A stretch of DNA of 64,000 nucleotides from Ciona intestinalis (Eukaryota; Chordata; Ascidiacea; Phlebobranchia; Cionidae): contig NC_020166.2 of assembly GCF_000224145.3 (NCBI RefSeq), forward strand, positions 392,273-456,272. Reading direction: 5' to 3'. Shown here in pieces: positions 26,754 to 40,400 of the stretch (the stretch's first letter is position 1; each line of letters starts with the position of its first letter). The notes under the pieces were generated by a model that had not been told where the DNA came from, ran no database searches, and was given only the letters and a program-made list of their open reading frames with translations. The position numbers and the translations under genes are program-made.

Positions 26754-29700
26754 CTATAAATGACGTCGTTTCTTGGCAGTGTTCATGAATGAATGAAGTC
26801 TCCACTCGGTGTCAGCAGAGGCCTCTTCATCAATCGTACCAAGTTTTATCTCATACACTGGAAATGATAACCAACCATATTATGATGAAATTAAAAGCCT
26901 GTTTTTTAAACAGTTTGGTCCTATTGCATTATCTCATAGTGAGAAATAGGTTTTGGAGAAATCTGCCTGAATCTTGGGTCCCATACTCCCATATCGTGCC
27001 TGACTATAGGACCTCACCCATATAGAATGTGCATATACATTGTTGGGGTAATGGGACAAATCTGGCCTAAATCCCAGGTCCCATGGCGTGCCTCACTGTA
27101 GGACCTCACCCATATAGAATAGAATGTGCATACACATTGTTGGGGTAATGGGCCAACTCTGGTCTAAATCCCAGGTCCCATGGCGTGCCTCATTGTAGGA
27201 CCTCACCCATATAGAATAGAATGTGCATATACAATGTTGGGGTAATGGGCCAACTCTGGTCTAAATCCCAGGTCCCATGGTGTGCCTCACTGCAGGACCT
27301 TACCCATATAGAACAGAATGTGCATATACATTGTTCGGGTAATGGGACAAATCTGGCCTAAATCCCAGGTCCCATGGCGTTCAATTCAATATTTTTATGA
27401 TCAGGTTATAGAATAGAATGTGCATACACATTGTTGGGGTAATGGGCCAACTCTGGTCTAAATCCCAGGTCCCATGGCGTGCCTCATTGTAGGACCTCAC
27501 CCATATAGAATGTGCATATACAATGTTGGGGTAATGGGCCAACTCTGGCCTAAATCCCAGGTCCCATGGTGTGCCTCACTGCAGGACCTTACCCATATAG
27601 AACAGAATGTGCACAATAAATATACGCGACTTACATCTGAGTTGAAACCTGGGTCCAATTTCTTTCAATTCAATATTTTTATGATCAGGTTTGGAATAAT
27701 TATGATGTCGGAATGAAATAAAATCGTCTTCGTTTATAAAAGATATCGTTCGTTTTGATTCGTCCTTGGGAACAGGGAATAATGCTTGGAGGATCGTTTT
27801 CACCTGGAGATAAATTTGGTGGTTTGTAAATTTTCGTTTTCAAAAAGTTGTAAAAATGTCAGTGATTTTCTATATATATATATATATGAGGCATAGTTGA
27901 AACACCCAGTGTGCCTGGTGTGACATATTATCTCAACTTTTAAAACATGGGTGGCATCATATCTATATGTTTGACCACCCAAGTTTTGAGCTTAAAAATA
28001 GTTTTGCAGTAAATTTCAAAGATTAAGTAACAGGTTGTTAAAATGACCATAATTCTATAATTAACTTACCCTCTCTCCAAGTTTTGATTTAAAGTTGTGG
28101 AAAATAAGATGCGGGTAAACCTCGGACATTGTCCCAACATCTGGTATGTCGTGTCTCATCACACAGCCTGATATATTGAAGTACGCGGTTGGCCCATACG
28201 GTAGATGAGATATTATTAAGCCATCTGTGGAGTTAATGTGTTTGATCATTAAAAGAGGTTTCTAAATACTAATTGGCAAAACCTATGTAAAAAGTAGCGC
28301 AAATTTAATATTTACCAAGTATAATGATTTTTAAAAGGTTTTAAATTTTAAACTGCAGAATTTATGCTGCAAATATATTTTATATAATACAAAGAAATAT
28401 ATTTAGATGAACATTTTATGTTCAATTTAACCTCATAATGGGAAAAGCTTTAATAATATTAACTAGGTTTTGCAGTATTATAACATAGTGCTACAATTAA
28501 AGGATAAATACATTTCATTCATGTATTCTAAAATAATAAACAAATTCTGAAATAATTGGATTATATTACAACTATTATTACGTTACTGTATACACATTGT
28601 TTGTTGTTAAATCATAATTAAAGATAATAGTTTTATTTTAAACAAAACAAAAGATAAAAAAATATATTTAAAACATAAGCTTTAGTGTTGTTTATTACCT
28701 GGGTTTCCTCTATGTTCATGCAGAATAATAAAGTCTGTGACATCATTAGCGCGACAAGCAGCAACTAATGCTTTCATTTCATGATTGCCACGATTGAGAC
28801 GTTGAGAGTTCGGGAAGATTAATTTCACTTCCTGGGATATTATTAAACATATATTAGGGTGGGGAAGATGGGACACTTTTTCATTCTATTTTCTCGTCTT
28901 ATTTAATTTATAGCAGTAAACAAGTAGGAATTATAAAACCTATCTGAACGACTCCCATAGGCCGTTGTTAAGTGTTTAAAACACAACCGGGATATTTAGA
29001 TACTACGAGTTTAAAGTACCCCATTTTTTCCCACTCTCAAAAACAACCTTTGCAATATAGGCGACGGGGCTTGTCAGGAAAAATAAACATAACTTTTATC
29101 TGAAAACAGTCAACATCTGCAAGAAACGTTATCTAAAAAAATTATTAACTGGTAAAATATCAAGATTATCAGCATCAACCTTAGCGAATTGTTTGAGCTT
29201 GGAGCTTGGGTCCCTTGATGTCGTCACCATAATCTTGGGATCTTCAACCCCCACCCACTTATACTCATCATCTATGGAAGATTTCACCCCATCTCCCCCC
29301 TCGTCATCGTATTCGAGGTTCGTCTGGAGGTCGAGCGCATCTTTTCGCAACTCAGTCGGGATGCTCTTGTTTTCTGTAAAAGATATAACGAGAATTTTTT
29401 ATTTGGGGTGATAGCTGAGTTAGTTTATAGACAAAACCAAATTTGAATTTTGCACAAAATCTGTTTTTTTTAGAGTTGAGTGAGTCATTACGCAACTCAG
29501 TGGAAACTGGGAATGCTCGTATTTCTGTTTAAAATAATGTGTTGCTTATCTACAATTGCCACAATATTGCAGTGTGTGGATAAACAGACATAACTTTTGG
29601 ACATAATTAACTTAATCTTTACCGTCAAGAGCATTTTTTAGTTTCCTTTTCCTTTCTTGGATAGATCTTTGCTTTTCTTCAATCGATTTACGATAAATAT

Positions 29701-30034
29701 ATTCCCTTCTTTCGCGTGCTTGGCGCCGAATCTATAAAAAATTCTAACTTGCTATTACATAAAATACAATGACAAACGGTAAGCTATATAGAAAAACAAC
29801 AAAGAATTAGGAACAAAGACATTTGTTAAAACAATTATGCGTAAAAACTAAAGACTATAGGATTATAAATAGACAGATTCCAGTAGCTTAATAGCTGCAA
29901 GACACTTATATTACTGCTCAAACTTCATTTAAAAAATAAATAACTTAAAAAGTTTTTTATAAAGGGTAAAGGATTACAACAGCTTATTATTAAACCACAA
30001 TCTATTGCAAAAAGTTAAACCATAAACTTACCAT
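26754..30034 (-). CDS. IMP4: U3 snoRNP protein IMP4 (Brix domain), complete
   Basis: Seven exons, 867 nt, 288 aa (human 291): 30034-30032, 29731-29623, 29373-29180, 28831-28699, 28224-28070, 27803-27635 and 26857-26754. The start codon is the last three bases of its exon, so ATG is followed at once by GTAAGT. The product reads M-IRRQARERREYIYRKS, then DDEYKWVGVEDPKIMVTTSR, RANDVTDFIILHEHRG, SHLPYGPTAYFNISGCVMRH, FPVPKDESKRTISFINEDDF and the C-terminus TEWRLHSFMNTAKKRRHL. IMP4 binds U3 snoRNA-pre-rRNA duplexes in the small-subunit processome and is needed for 18S processing in the nucleolus. The last intron is expanded by a ~97-bp satellite array. A MITE lies in intron 3. Confidence 0.95.
26968..27616 (-). 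repeat. ~97-bp satellite array in IMP4 last intron
   Basis: About six units containing AATCCCAGGTCCCATGG, CTCACCCATATAGAATAGAA and TTGGGGTAATGGGCCAACTC. Some units have 5-bp insertions of AGAAT. The last unit runs up to the exon 6 donor. Confidence 0.9.
28851..29038 (+). mobile_element. MITE in IMP4 intron 3
   Basis: It starts 20 bp from the exon 4 acceptor. Right TIR decayed. Confidence 0.82.
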
Positions 30035-31659
30035 GATTTCTTGGCCAAACTCCGCTTTACTTGCTTTAAAATTGACAACAAAACTCAAATTTTAATTTAA
30101 AATACAAAGTTTATTCGGCACGAACATGTGCGTTCCGTTGGTTAGTTCGGCAAGTAATAACTTTTCTCTCAAAAGGTTGGGTGTATATTCGGGGAGTGAA
30201 ATATAACGTCATTGCCAACAACATAGCCGACGTAGGTAATTATCATGACGTCATATATTATGAAGTCAATGTTTTTCTTCTAGTTTAAAGCTTTAATAAA
30301 GTTACCAAAACTAATATTTACAAGCTGTCAATCAACGCTCTGCACCGCAATTTGTGTCTCTACTGCCAGCGTGCGGCCCAGTCTTTTTAGCTATTTCGGT
30401 TTCGTTCGCAAATTTGCTTTACCAAGAATACTACAATACATACGACAACTGTTTTTCATTTTATTTTATTTATAACAGCAGCGCAAAATATTGTACAAAA
30501 TAACACAGTATTGTCTTGAGAGTTGCTTGCTGCAAAATAAAAACAGGATTAAAATACCTTCATAGTTTATGTGGCTGGCGTTGGTGGAAAGCCACTACGG
30601 CACGACAAGCCCCCAGCCAATGGTAGTGGGTTTCTACTCTGGTGAGAAACCCTTGCGGGATGTTACTGTCCACGCAGGTTAAAGAAACCTCATAGACAAA
30701 AAATGCACACACCGTGCACAACAAACACACAGAGACACAAGGACAAAAATAATACAACCACGTGCACAAAGAAAATGTGACTAAAATACACAACAGCTCA
30801 TTCATACAAAAAAAGGGGGCAATTATCAAAAAGTAATAAATGCGGACATAATCGTTGAAACATCTACAAATAAAGTACAGTTCAAATCCTAAAGGATAAT
30901 CATCTGCAGTGTACACCATATTGAATGTCCGACCGCAAGGAGTCGAAGCCAACAACAGCTCCGCACGTCCCAATCAAAAGGTGAGTCGCCATGTTGGTAC
31001 CGCGATACTCTCATCGTATCTTCACACCATATAATATCGTTCGGATGTTCCGCACCGCATCGGCCGTTACGAAACTATGTCAGGTTGTAACGAACCGCAT
31101 TAACAGTGACCGAAATAACCGAGCGTAGCATCACTGGCGGCGACGTCCACGCAACAACCTGACCGTTAAGTAACTCAATCAAAACTGACGTAACCGCACC
31201 GAACGCAGAGTCATGACAATGCTCTGACCCACCGTATCGACGTCGTAGCGTAATTGTGACGTGGCCATCATCCCAATCACGCTACATGACGTTTAAATAC
31301 AAAATTAGGGTTTAATTTATAAAGATTATATTTATATGCTCATATTATACTGCGTGTTAATATTACTCGAGTATTTGTGTACCAACATGGCGTCCTCACC
31401 AAGCAATCAGGACAATACAGAATCGCTGAAGGATTCGACCTTTGTAGACGAAGTACCCAATAGAGTGTACAACAACAAAATCTGATCCAGCAAGATGTTC
31501 GCCATAGTTTCATTGCATATATTTCATGGACATGCAAAATGCACTAGAGCAGTGACTGACTAAAAATAGCTGGCAACATTGGGTCCAGCAGAATAAGAAT
31601 ACAACAGCGCAGACAAGACACACATACAACAGGCAACTCATACTAATAATACTCAAACC
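30035..31659. other. Upstream region of IMP4
   Basis: The first ~130 bp hold the IMP4 5' UTR and promoter. A 137-codon minus-strand frame at 30560-30973 is cysteine- and aromatic-rich with no domain I recognise, no splice partners and no clear ATG context, and is not called as a gene. The rest shows no feature. Confidence 0.4.
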
Positions 31660-32264
31660 TCAAACCGTGTATCCTTTATCGGCGTCTTCGTCTTTGTTCT
31701 TTGTCTGCAAAACAAACGTAATAGTTAACAATACATTTAAAACATTTACGACTTTTTACGACAGTATTAGTTTCAAGTAACATTATGCCTTGTTTCGTTA
31801 ACACTAGCTATCATTGCAATGGTTACGTCATATCTTACAGTTTAATGTTTACAAAAAAAACATATTTAGTTGTGTTAAAGAAATCTTCATAAGAACTGAT
31901 AATTCTACCTTGGGCTTTTCCTCGGCAGCTTTATTCGCTGACTTTTCTGCAACAATATAATCGTTAAACATCGGTTTGTATATTATAACGTCATAATTAC
32001 CTTCATTCTTCTTTCATTCCATGGTCCGCTTGATCCTCTGTGACGTCACATACCATGTGTTCTAAATATATCGAAGATGTTAAAACTATTTGAAAGGAAG
32101 TGGTGTGACAAAACAATAAACTTACGAAGTGGGTTCTTTCGTTGCGTCATCACCACTTCGTGACGTCACATCATCGAAGTTTCTAGAAAAGAGCTAATGT
32201 ACGTAACAATGCCAATTGTGATTTATACTTTACCAATTCTTTGATCTTCTTGCTTCGCGCTCAT
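31660..32264 (-). CDS. Possible 37-residue charged microprotein
   Basis: Three minus-strand exons, 32264-32234, 31946-31909 and 31704-31660, have GT-AG borders and join in phase (31+38+45 nt). They give MSAKQEDQRIEK, then SANKAAEEKPK and TKNKDEDADKGYTV followed by a stop. The product is nearly all charged or small residues, with no signal peptide or helix. Two further splice-bounded segments between the first two exons (about 32183-32127 and 32061-32001) introduce stops if included, and may be alternative exons. No family is recognised. The call rests only on splice signals and phase. Confidence 0.38.
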
Positions 32265-33590
32265 AGCGCAAATATAATTAGAATATACATGTAATGTGCC
32301 TTGCGTCGACGCAGAACGCGCATGGGGCCCCATAAAAAATCGCAAAACGCACGCGTAGAAAAAATCGCATTGTGACGTAGAAAGTATACGGTCGAGCTAT
32401 GACCTATAACGTAACCAACACGAGCGAAAGCGATTATATCTACTATGACGTAACTATCATACGCAGCGATTGTGACGTAACAAACGAAGCGTTGGTGCAA
32501 ACCGATGTCGCGTCGCGAGTGACCTACGTATTATGACGTGATAAAGAACGGTGACGCAAATTCTGAAATAAACAGGTTTAATATTAGAATAAATTAAAAA
32601 TGTTTAAAACGCAAGGCACAATACTTGTTACCAGCGTTTTCTAAGTTTGTTATTCATAATATCAAATATATTTCCATATAAAAGTATTTAAGAATATTTA
32701 TTTAATAAATTAATAGTTTAATGCTTGCAAAAAGTATTTTAATAATAGTTCATTGAATATTACTCAACTTAAAATCTTGAAATACAATCCACATTAGTTG
32801 CAGAACCAACTTCAACCAACCGTCCACGTAGTGTAACTGCCACGCATTGGAAGGCGAGTGTTTTGTAAGCGAGGAATGCGAACCAATCAACCGAAAGCGG
32901 GAAGGGCTAATCAACGTTGAAAAGTGTTGCCTGTGGTTTTGTTTTGTACATTTTTTTCTTCCCCTTAAAGTTAGTCATACCAAAGCTGACTGTAAACACT
33001 GCTTTTAAAGTTACTTTTAAAAACGCTGTTTTAACCACAGTCGTTTAGATTCTTTCATGGGCTGTGATAGCGTAGCAAATATACTTATAGAGTTATAGAC
33101 TTTATTTTGTGTTTGTAATACGCGTGTTTGGGCTTTAACACAATGCGAGGATAAACTAGCGATTATGGAAACGCTTTTTAACTGACACCTTCACACATGT
33201 TATCCGTAGCGTGTTTTAACGACTGGCGTTTTGCTGTTGATTCTCTTCTCTTCGTATTTTTTAAAATAAAAAGAGTTTTGCTACCGTATTCCAAGAGTTA
33301 ACGCCAAACTATGTTACGCGACAAACAACTTACAATAAGCCAGCGTAGTAAACAAACAAAACAACCAAGTTTTGGCAAGTTCATACTGTGATAAATATCA
33401 AACAAAATGTTCTAATTACGAGCAAGCTTTTTACAGCTGAGGAAAGTAGTTTCTCCTCACCTGCAGCCGTTGGCAACTAACCACAGTTTATTTTCTATCC
33501 GGTGGCTTACAACGGTTCAAGAATGCCGTGCCTTTCGTGTCGATGTCGGGTTATATTTGTTCGGACCGTTGAATTTGGACCTGGCGCTAC

Positions 33591-33601
33591 TGCGCATGCG
33601 C
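33591..33601. promoter_or_regulatory. NRF-1-like palindromic site
   Basis: TGCGCATGCGC matches the conserved NRF-1 consensus. It sits in a GC-richer patch about 850 bp upstream of the LU-CCP-VWA start. Function is inferred from the motif only. Confidence 0.4.
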
Positions 33602-34398
33602 GATCGGAACTAATTTATCACGACACTGAAACGTTTTGGCAGCTTCGTGTGTTTGCCGCTAAACAAACTGATTCATCGAACATAAGTTCAACATGCACGA
33701 TGTGATATGCGTGTGCCCTGTAAGTCAAGGTGATAAATAAGATAACATTTTTAAAACGATGAAATATGTTAAACATTGTATCCGCAAGGTGGCGGTAGAG
33801 TAGATGCAACATTTGCACTGATTATTTTGATTGTAAACAAATTTAACCCATCGCTATACTACTGTCACTATTGTTTAACAAAATCTTTCACCGACAGCAA
33901 TGTTATCTCGCATCTCATCAAATTCCGCGATCGCGATTTAATTATAACGTCATAGTTAACATTTATGACGACATCATTCGATAACAAACCAGGTTTACCC
34001 TGGCGTAGAATGGCGTTTTATTTGCCACCCACTGTGAGTTGCTTTTTATAAAGTTCCACCCTTTTTAGTCATAGCTGTTATATTTATTTTATTCGTAGCG
34101 TGTTATAACGACTGCCGTTTTGTTTTTAATTCCCATTTCTTCGTTGTGTTAATTGAATAGAACTTTTAAAGCTTATGCGCAAAACCGATGCAAATTATTT
34201 TGGTTAAAAAACATTTCAGTTCAATTTACTGCTAATAAACTTTAATAATCTCAATGTATTCGATCTCATTAACCTATGTTTCAACCCAGAGGTAACTTGG
34301 ACCAGTGCCACACATCTGGTTATTGCGTGCAGCACCTGACGTATTCGTTACAGAAGAAAAACGCAAATATAGCGGGCGTGGTTAGGACGATACGGCTC

Positions 34399-34442
34399 CT
34401 TATAAATGACTTTGAGGAAATATTTTCAGAATTCTTTTCAAG
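34399..34442 (+). promoter_or_regulatory. TATA-like element and acceptor-like 5' leader of the LU-CCP-VWA gene
   Basis: TTATAAAT lies about 40 bp before the ATG, which would place a start site close to a very short leader. ATATTTTCAG also lies ~13 bp before the ATG and could be a trans-splice acceptor. The two readings are alternatives. Confidence 0.35.
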
Positions 34443-37400
34443 ATGTTGAAGTTGTGTCTTATCTTGTTTTGTGCGGGAATTGCGGCGGGTGAGTTGGTAG
34501 TTTATCTAAAATATTTCGATTTAATTTATAAAAGCTTTTATTTTCGTTTAATACCAATGCTCCAATTGATTATAAAGCACCTGAGTTAGATTAAATAAAT
34601 GTGATGTTTATTAAATAAAATCGCCTATGATTTTAAATACACGAAGATCGATGCTTATTATTCGTTGCCGAATATTTGGATTTCGTTACTCGCTGTAAAA
34701 AAACGACCTAAATTAAAAGTTACAATTGCCTACACAAATAAGTTGCTTTATTACCGCAGGTTTGCAATGTTGGACATGCGATAATGTGTTCAGTCACCAG
34801 GATTGTCTCGACCAAGGAAGACTGGTAACCTGCGATGATAGTCAGGTAACAACGTCATGATAACGTCATACGTTGATGACGTCATGCGATGACGTATTAT
34901 GACTTTGGGGCGTGGATGTGTTATGTACATTTTATTTGTGAGATATTTTCGTGTTATGGTGACGTCATAGATAAATTATGACGTAACGATATATTCTGAT
35001 GACGTCATTTTTATACTTTATCCAGTCCTGAAGATTCGTAAATCCCCAAACACGAAATAACTATTTATATTGTTTCTACAGACCACGTGCCAGATCGAGC
35101 TACGTCACGGGGGTTGGGGGAATAACCCGTTGATTAAGAAATCTTGTAAACAACTTACAGCGTGTGGTTCGAATCATATGCAGGTGAGATGGTTAGTCCT
35201 CTCCACCGTTGTAGTGGTGTAACGTAATGTTGTGGTAATCGTGTTTCGTTTGCTTCGTGAATTGGTCATTCACCTTCCAATACATATAGCGAGTCAATTC
35301 GAAATCATGGCCACGGGCTACACTATGTTATATCTGTTAGAATACGTTGTTATGATGTTTGATTGGTATATTTTGTATACTGCTGGTAGGGCTATGGAAA
35401 ATGCATTATATTGTGGGGTAAGATGGGACATCTTTAGCACATAATATCCAAATATCCTGGTCGTGTTTTAAACAAATAACAACGGTTTATGGGAGTCGTG
35501 AGGATACGGTTTTATAATTCTTTGAATGTTCTTTGTTCACTTTATCAATTGGGACGGGAAAATAAAATGAAAATGTGTCCTGTCTTCCCCCACTCTACTA
35601 TACATTATTGTACATTTTAAAGGTTTTGATTTCTTCGTGTTATTGCTAACAAAGATTTGAATAATGTAAATACGTTAAAATGTATTTGTGACGTAATAAA
35701 CATGCTTTACGACGTAGTTATACCTTCTCAGGACCTAGGATCAGCGTCGATTACCAACCTTGACACGCAGTGTAATATGAAACCTCCGTCATCTGTGTGC
35801 AGATGTTGTTGTAATACGGATGGTTGTAACCATTATGTGATGACGTGTGACCAGTTAGGGGGGAGGGGAGGTAAGATGGGACATAGTGGTTATGAGGCAA
35901 GATGGGATGCAGGGTGGTTTGACATCAATGTATATTTGATTTGTGTGTGTAAGTTCACACTTTCGTAACAGTAACTGAATCACGCCCCGGATATCGCCCA
36001 ACTAAACAAACCAATGTGACCTATTCACCAACCGGTTTTTGTGAATTCCCTGAACCGTATATTCAGTCGCCAAATCGTGCTTTAGTTTGAGATATAACGC
36101 TGATGTGGTGTATGAGAAGGTCGTCCGTGGTTGTGGTTCAGTATCAGCAAATCTGCGATTAGTGTGGCGGATTAACGGCTGGAATGTATACAACATGATG
36201 GGCATGAAAAGTCAAATTCTTCGATATTTGTTTAGAAAGAATATTAAAGGCAAATTAGGATTAGGCGTATCGAATTATCGCCGCAGGTGAAGATAAAACG
36301 TTCATTTCTGGTTAAACCGGGTTGTTTAGATTTTGAACTCCAATTATGGCATCAAAATTTTATTAAGGTGGATCCTGTAAGAGGCTGAGAGCACCTCGTA
36401 ATGGTAGGATGAAATGCACCGGAGGCAACGGCCCTCTAAGTTCATGTGTGTTTACATGTAACCGGGGCCATATGATGATTGGTGCGGCTGTATCAACATG
36501 CGGTAAGTCACTGGGATGCTATGGTCAAATAATCCAAGAAATCTGGGCGTGGCTTTGCAATGTAAACCAGTTAAACTGCCGTGTTTGCTGGGAAACAGTG
36601 TAGCTAATATAATCTGTTTTACATTTGAAATATTTTCGTTAGTGACGTCACAAAACCAATTGTGTGCAAATAATAAGCTTTTATGATTCAATAGATTACT
36701 TCAGTACGAGAGATAACCCCGCCCCTATTTGTGAGCCAATCAAATGCGAGTATCCAGTGGTACCACAAAATGGGTCTGTGACGTGTACAAGAGGTCGCGC
36801 GGTCGGCAGCAGATGCAGGTCTTTATTTTGTAATAAATAAATATTGGTGACGTAGCATGCCTCGCTGTACGACCTTACCCATATAGAATAGAATGTGCAT
36901 ATACAATGTTGGGGTAATGAGCCAACTTTGGTCTAAATCCCAGGTCCCATGGCGTGTCTCACTGTAGGACCTCACCCATATAGAATAGAATGTACATATA
37001 CAATGTTGGGGTAATGGGTCAACTCTGGCCTAAATCCCAGGTCCCATGGCATGCCTCACTGTAGGACCTCACCCATATAGAATAGAATGTACATATACAA
37101 TGTTAGGGTAATGGGCCAACTCTGGTCTAAATCCCAGGTTCCATGGCATACCTCACTCTAGGACCTCACCCATATAGAATAGAATGTGCATATACAATGT
37201 TGGAGTAATGGGCTAACTCTGGCTTAAATCCCAGGTCCCATGGCATATCTCACTGTAGGACCTCACCCATATAGAATAGAATTTTACCTATCATTGGCAT
37301 ATACAAAACATAACATCCATTACATGTATTTGTATATTTATTATCTATCACTCAATGCATACCTTGTTAATCTAATACAGATATAACTGCGATGAAGGCT

Positions 37401-40400
37401 ACAAGTTGGTCGGTGCAACGTACATGACATGCACAGAGGAAACCATGGGTGGGACTTATGGTTTATGGAGTAGAATGCCACCTGTATGCCAACGTAAGTA
37501 TCTATGTTGGTTAGGTTGTGTATGAGATCCTGGGAAATAGGCCAGAGTTGGCCCATTACCCCAACATTGTATATGCACATTCTACTCTATATGAGTGAGG
37601 TCCTACAGTGAGGAACGCCACGGGACCTGGGATTTAGGCCAGAGTTGGCCCATTACCCCAACATTGTATATGCACATTCTATTCTATATGAGTGGGGTCC
37701 TACAGTGAGGAACGCCACGGGACCTGGGATTTAGGCCAGAGTTGGTCCATTATCCCAACATTGTATATGCACATTCAATTCTATATGGGTGAGGCACACC
37801 ATGGGACCTGGGATTTAGGCCAGAGTTGGTCCATTATCCCAACATTGTATATGCACATTCAATTCTATATGGGTTAGGTCCTACAGTGAGGCAAGCCATT
37901 GGTTCCGAGTCGTGCCATTAGCTCAAATATCTACTGCTAAGTAGCCAGTATGTAAATTTAATTAATAAAAAGGACCGAAAACCGACTTCATGTAAAATCT
38001 AGTTTGGAAAATTAAAATTTATAACGGGCGGGAAATCGGATCATTCAAAACCGACAATTGTTGGCAATGTTAGATTAAAAATATTTTACAAATAAGGTTC
38101 ATATATGTAGCATCATACCTTAACATTGAAATGTAACGTTTGATTTGACTCTAAATCAAATATTTTTGTCCCCAGCCAAACAATGCCCGTTGCAGAACCT
38201 CCGCAACGGGAGGATAGATTGCACCAACTCCAACTTTGTCGGATCAACTTGTGCATTAATTTGCAGTGCCGAGTTAGGTTATCAAGTCTACCCACCGACC
38301 ACACAAGCCCTCAACTGTCAATCAAATGAGGAATGGGACAAAGCGATGCCTTGTTGCTCACGTGAGTGGATTCCATGGAAGCCATGGTTACTGCGGTTTG
38401 GAAATTAATAAGAGAAACTATTTTCTCATAACCAACGAAATCTAATAATAGAGTTCGTCCTAGTACGTTGTAATTAGTGGTCAACCATCTAAATAAACAT
38501 TAACGTGTTTTGCGGTTGGGAATCCCAAACCACATGTTAGTGAATCAGCGTGTTAGTAAACCATGTTTATATATAACATGTTCCAATGGCTGTTGTGTCA
38601 ATGCAACTGATTTAGATTTTGTACGTTTTCCTACAAATCAAATCTGAAAAAATAAGACTGTAAGGTTTCGGGGTTATTGGCCAACTCTGTTCTAAACCCT
38701 ACGATTCCCCTAGCAAAGCTGTAAGATCCCGCACTTCGATAATATAAGGTTTAAACGCTACGCCACGATCGAAGTTTAGAGTTATGTATATATGTATGAA
38801 TATAAAGGCTCACGGTCGAGTTACATACCATGGTATACTGAAGTGATCACTTCAGTATATTATGGTAATACCTAATCCATTAAAACGTATACAACTGAGG
38901 TATACTATATTTGAAAACTGTTGCAAAAAAACTTTACATTGATATTAATATTCAAAGGTAAATAAGCAAACCTTTCAACGTAATTTATTCTTAGGTCCCT
39001 GCCCACCGTTTGCCGTGATGGACTTCGTAGTTGTACTTGATTCGTCGTCATCTGTTGGTCGTTCAAACTGGAACAAAATGAAAGCATTTGTTAGAAGTTT
39101 TATCGCGTAAGTACGAGGTTCGAAAGCTACATCCGCTACATGCTGCATATAAACAGTACAGCTACCTTATAACTAGTACAATCTACCATATGTTCTCTAT
39201 CTTCATGTGTCTAATAAGTACTGGGTTCGAAACCTACATCCGCCACATGCTGCATGTAAACAGTATGGCTACTTTATGGTTACAATAACTGTGGCATTTT
39301 TTGTCCCATGTTAGTATGTGTCTAGTGAGTAACAGGTTCGAATCCCAGAGCAAGTAAGTGGTGATGTTTAACATAAAGTATAAACATTTAATAATGTCGA
39401 ATCACTATAAAGCTACTGTAACGTTAAAGTTAATTTAGTACCATCCTGCCTGCAACAGGAATACATACTAGATCAGATGACACATTGTCATTGCATGTTC
39501 TTTATAAATAGTAGTTGACATGAATATCCAATCACTGTACAAAGCAATGTAATTGTTAAGAGACAAAATACGACACACTCACCATGTTTATACGACCAAT
39601 ATATACGTCGTTGTAATATTCCATTTTCTCCACAGTGACTTTAGTATACGTGATGACGCTACACACGTAAGCGTGGTAAGGTACAACCGTCACGTGGATA
39701 CAACTACACAGGTATAATACGTGTGTTTAATTACAATGTAGGGTAAGGTGTATATATATCATCACTTGATCAACACAGATTCTATTGGACGACCACCCTA
39801 ATAGTTCGGAAGATTTGCTTGCAGCATTCGACAGGATACCTTACAATGGGAGTGGTAAGCATGAGTATTGACCATATTTCATTATCTATTTTATCAACAA
39901 CGCTATTTAAGAGTCGTGAGGATACGGATATATAATTCTGTAAATATTCTTTGTTTACTACCAAATGGGACGATAAAAAGAATGATATCATAGATCACCA
40001 TAAACATCTATATACTACGTTGTATTTACGTTTTTCTTATAATGTGATCGCTGTTACATTGTTATATTACAGGCACACGCACTGGGCAAGCACTCAACTA
40101 CACAGCCGGTACATTAATACCAACAGGCAACCGACCCAACGCTAGAGATGTCGTTTTACTTATAACTGACGGTGCGTCACAGGATGACGTAGTGGTGCCG
40201 TCACAAAACTTACATGCAACTGGCGCCTTAGTGAGTTATTGGGAGTATATATGCATAAAGTACTGATATATGTTTGTACAGGGTAAATCGTAAGTGGACA
40301 CGAGGTGTATATAACCATAGTATACTGAAGTTACTTAGTATACTATGATATAACAGAACACATATATGGTATAACGACTGTTGCTGCCCCGCCGTGCGGG

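Larger units (their letters stand above)
32265..34442. other. Bidirectional-looking intergenic region
   Basis: No supported exon. It is rich in TGACGT-type sites on its left side and has the palindrome TGCGCATGCGC at 33591-33601, which fits an NRF-1 site. Two dispersed repeat copies (near 33220-33310 and 34085-34185, TTCTCTTCTCTTCG and TCCCATTTCTTCG) are present. The right end is the promoter of the LU-CCP-VWA gene. Confidence 0.45.

Noticed and set aside
30560-30973. 137-codon minus-strand frame that looks partly hydrophobic
   Set aside because: No domain, no flanking exons in phase, no clear ATG context. Probably chance.
36720-37285. Idea that the ~97-bp satellite arrays are CRISPR-like or regulatory RNAs
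   Set aside because: Head-to-tail without unique spacers, in introns of a eukaryotic genome, variable copy number: ordinary minisatellites.
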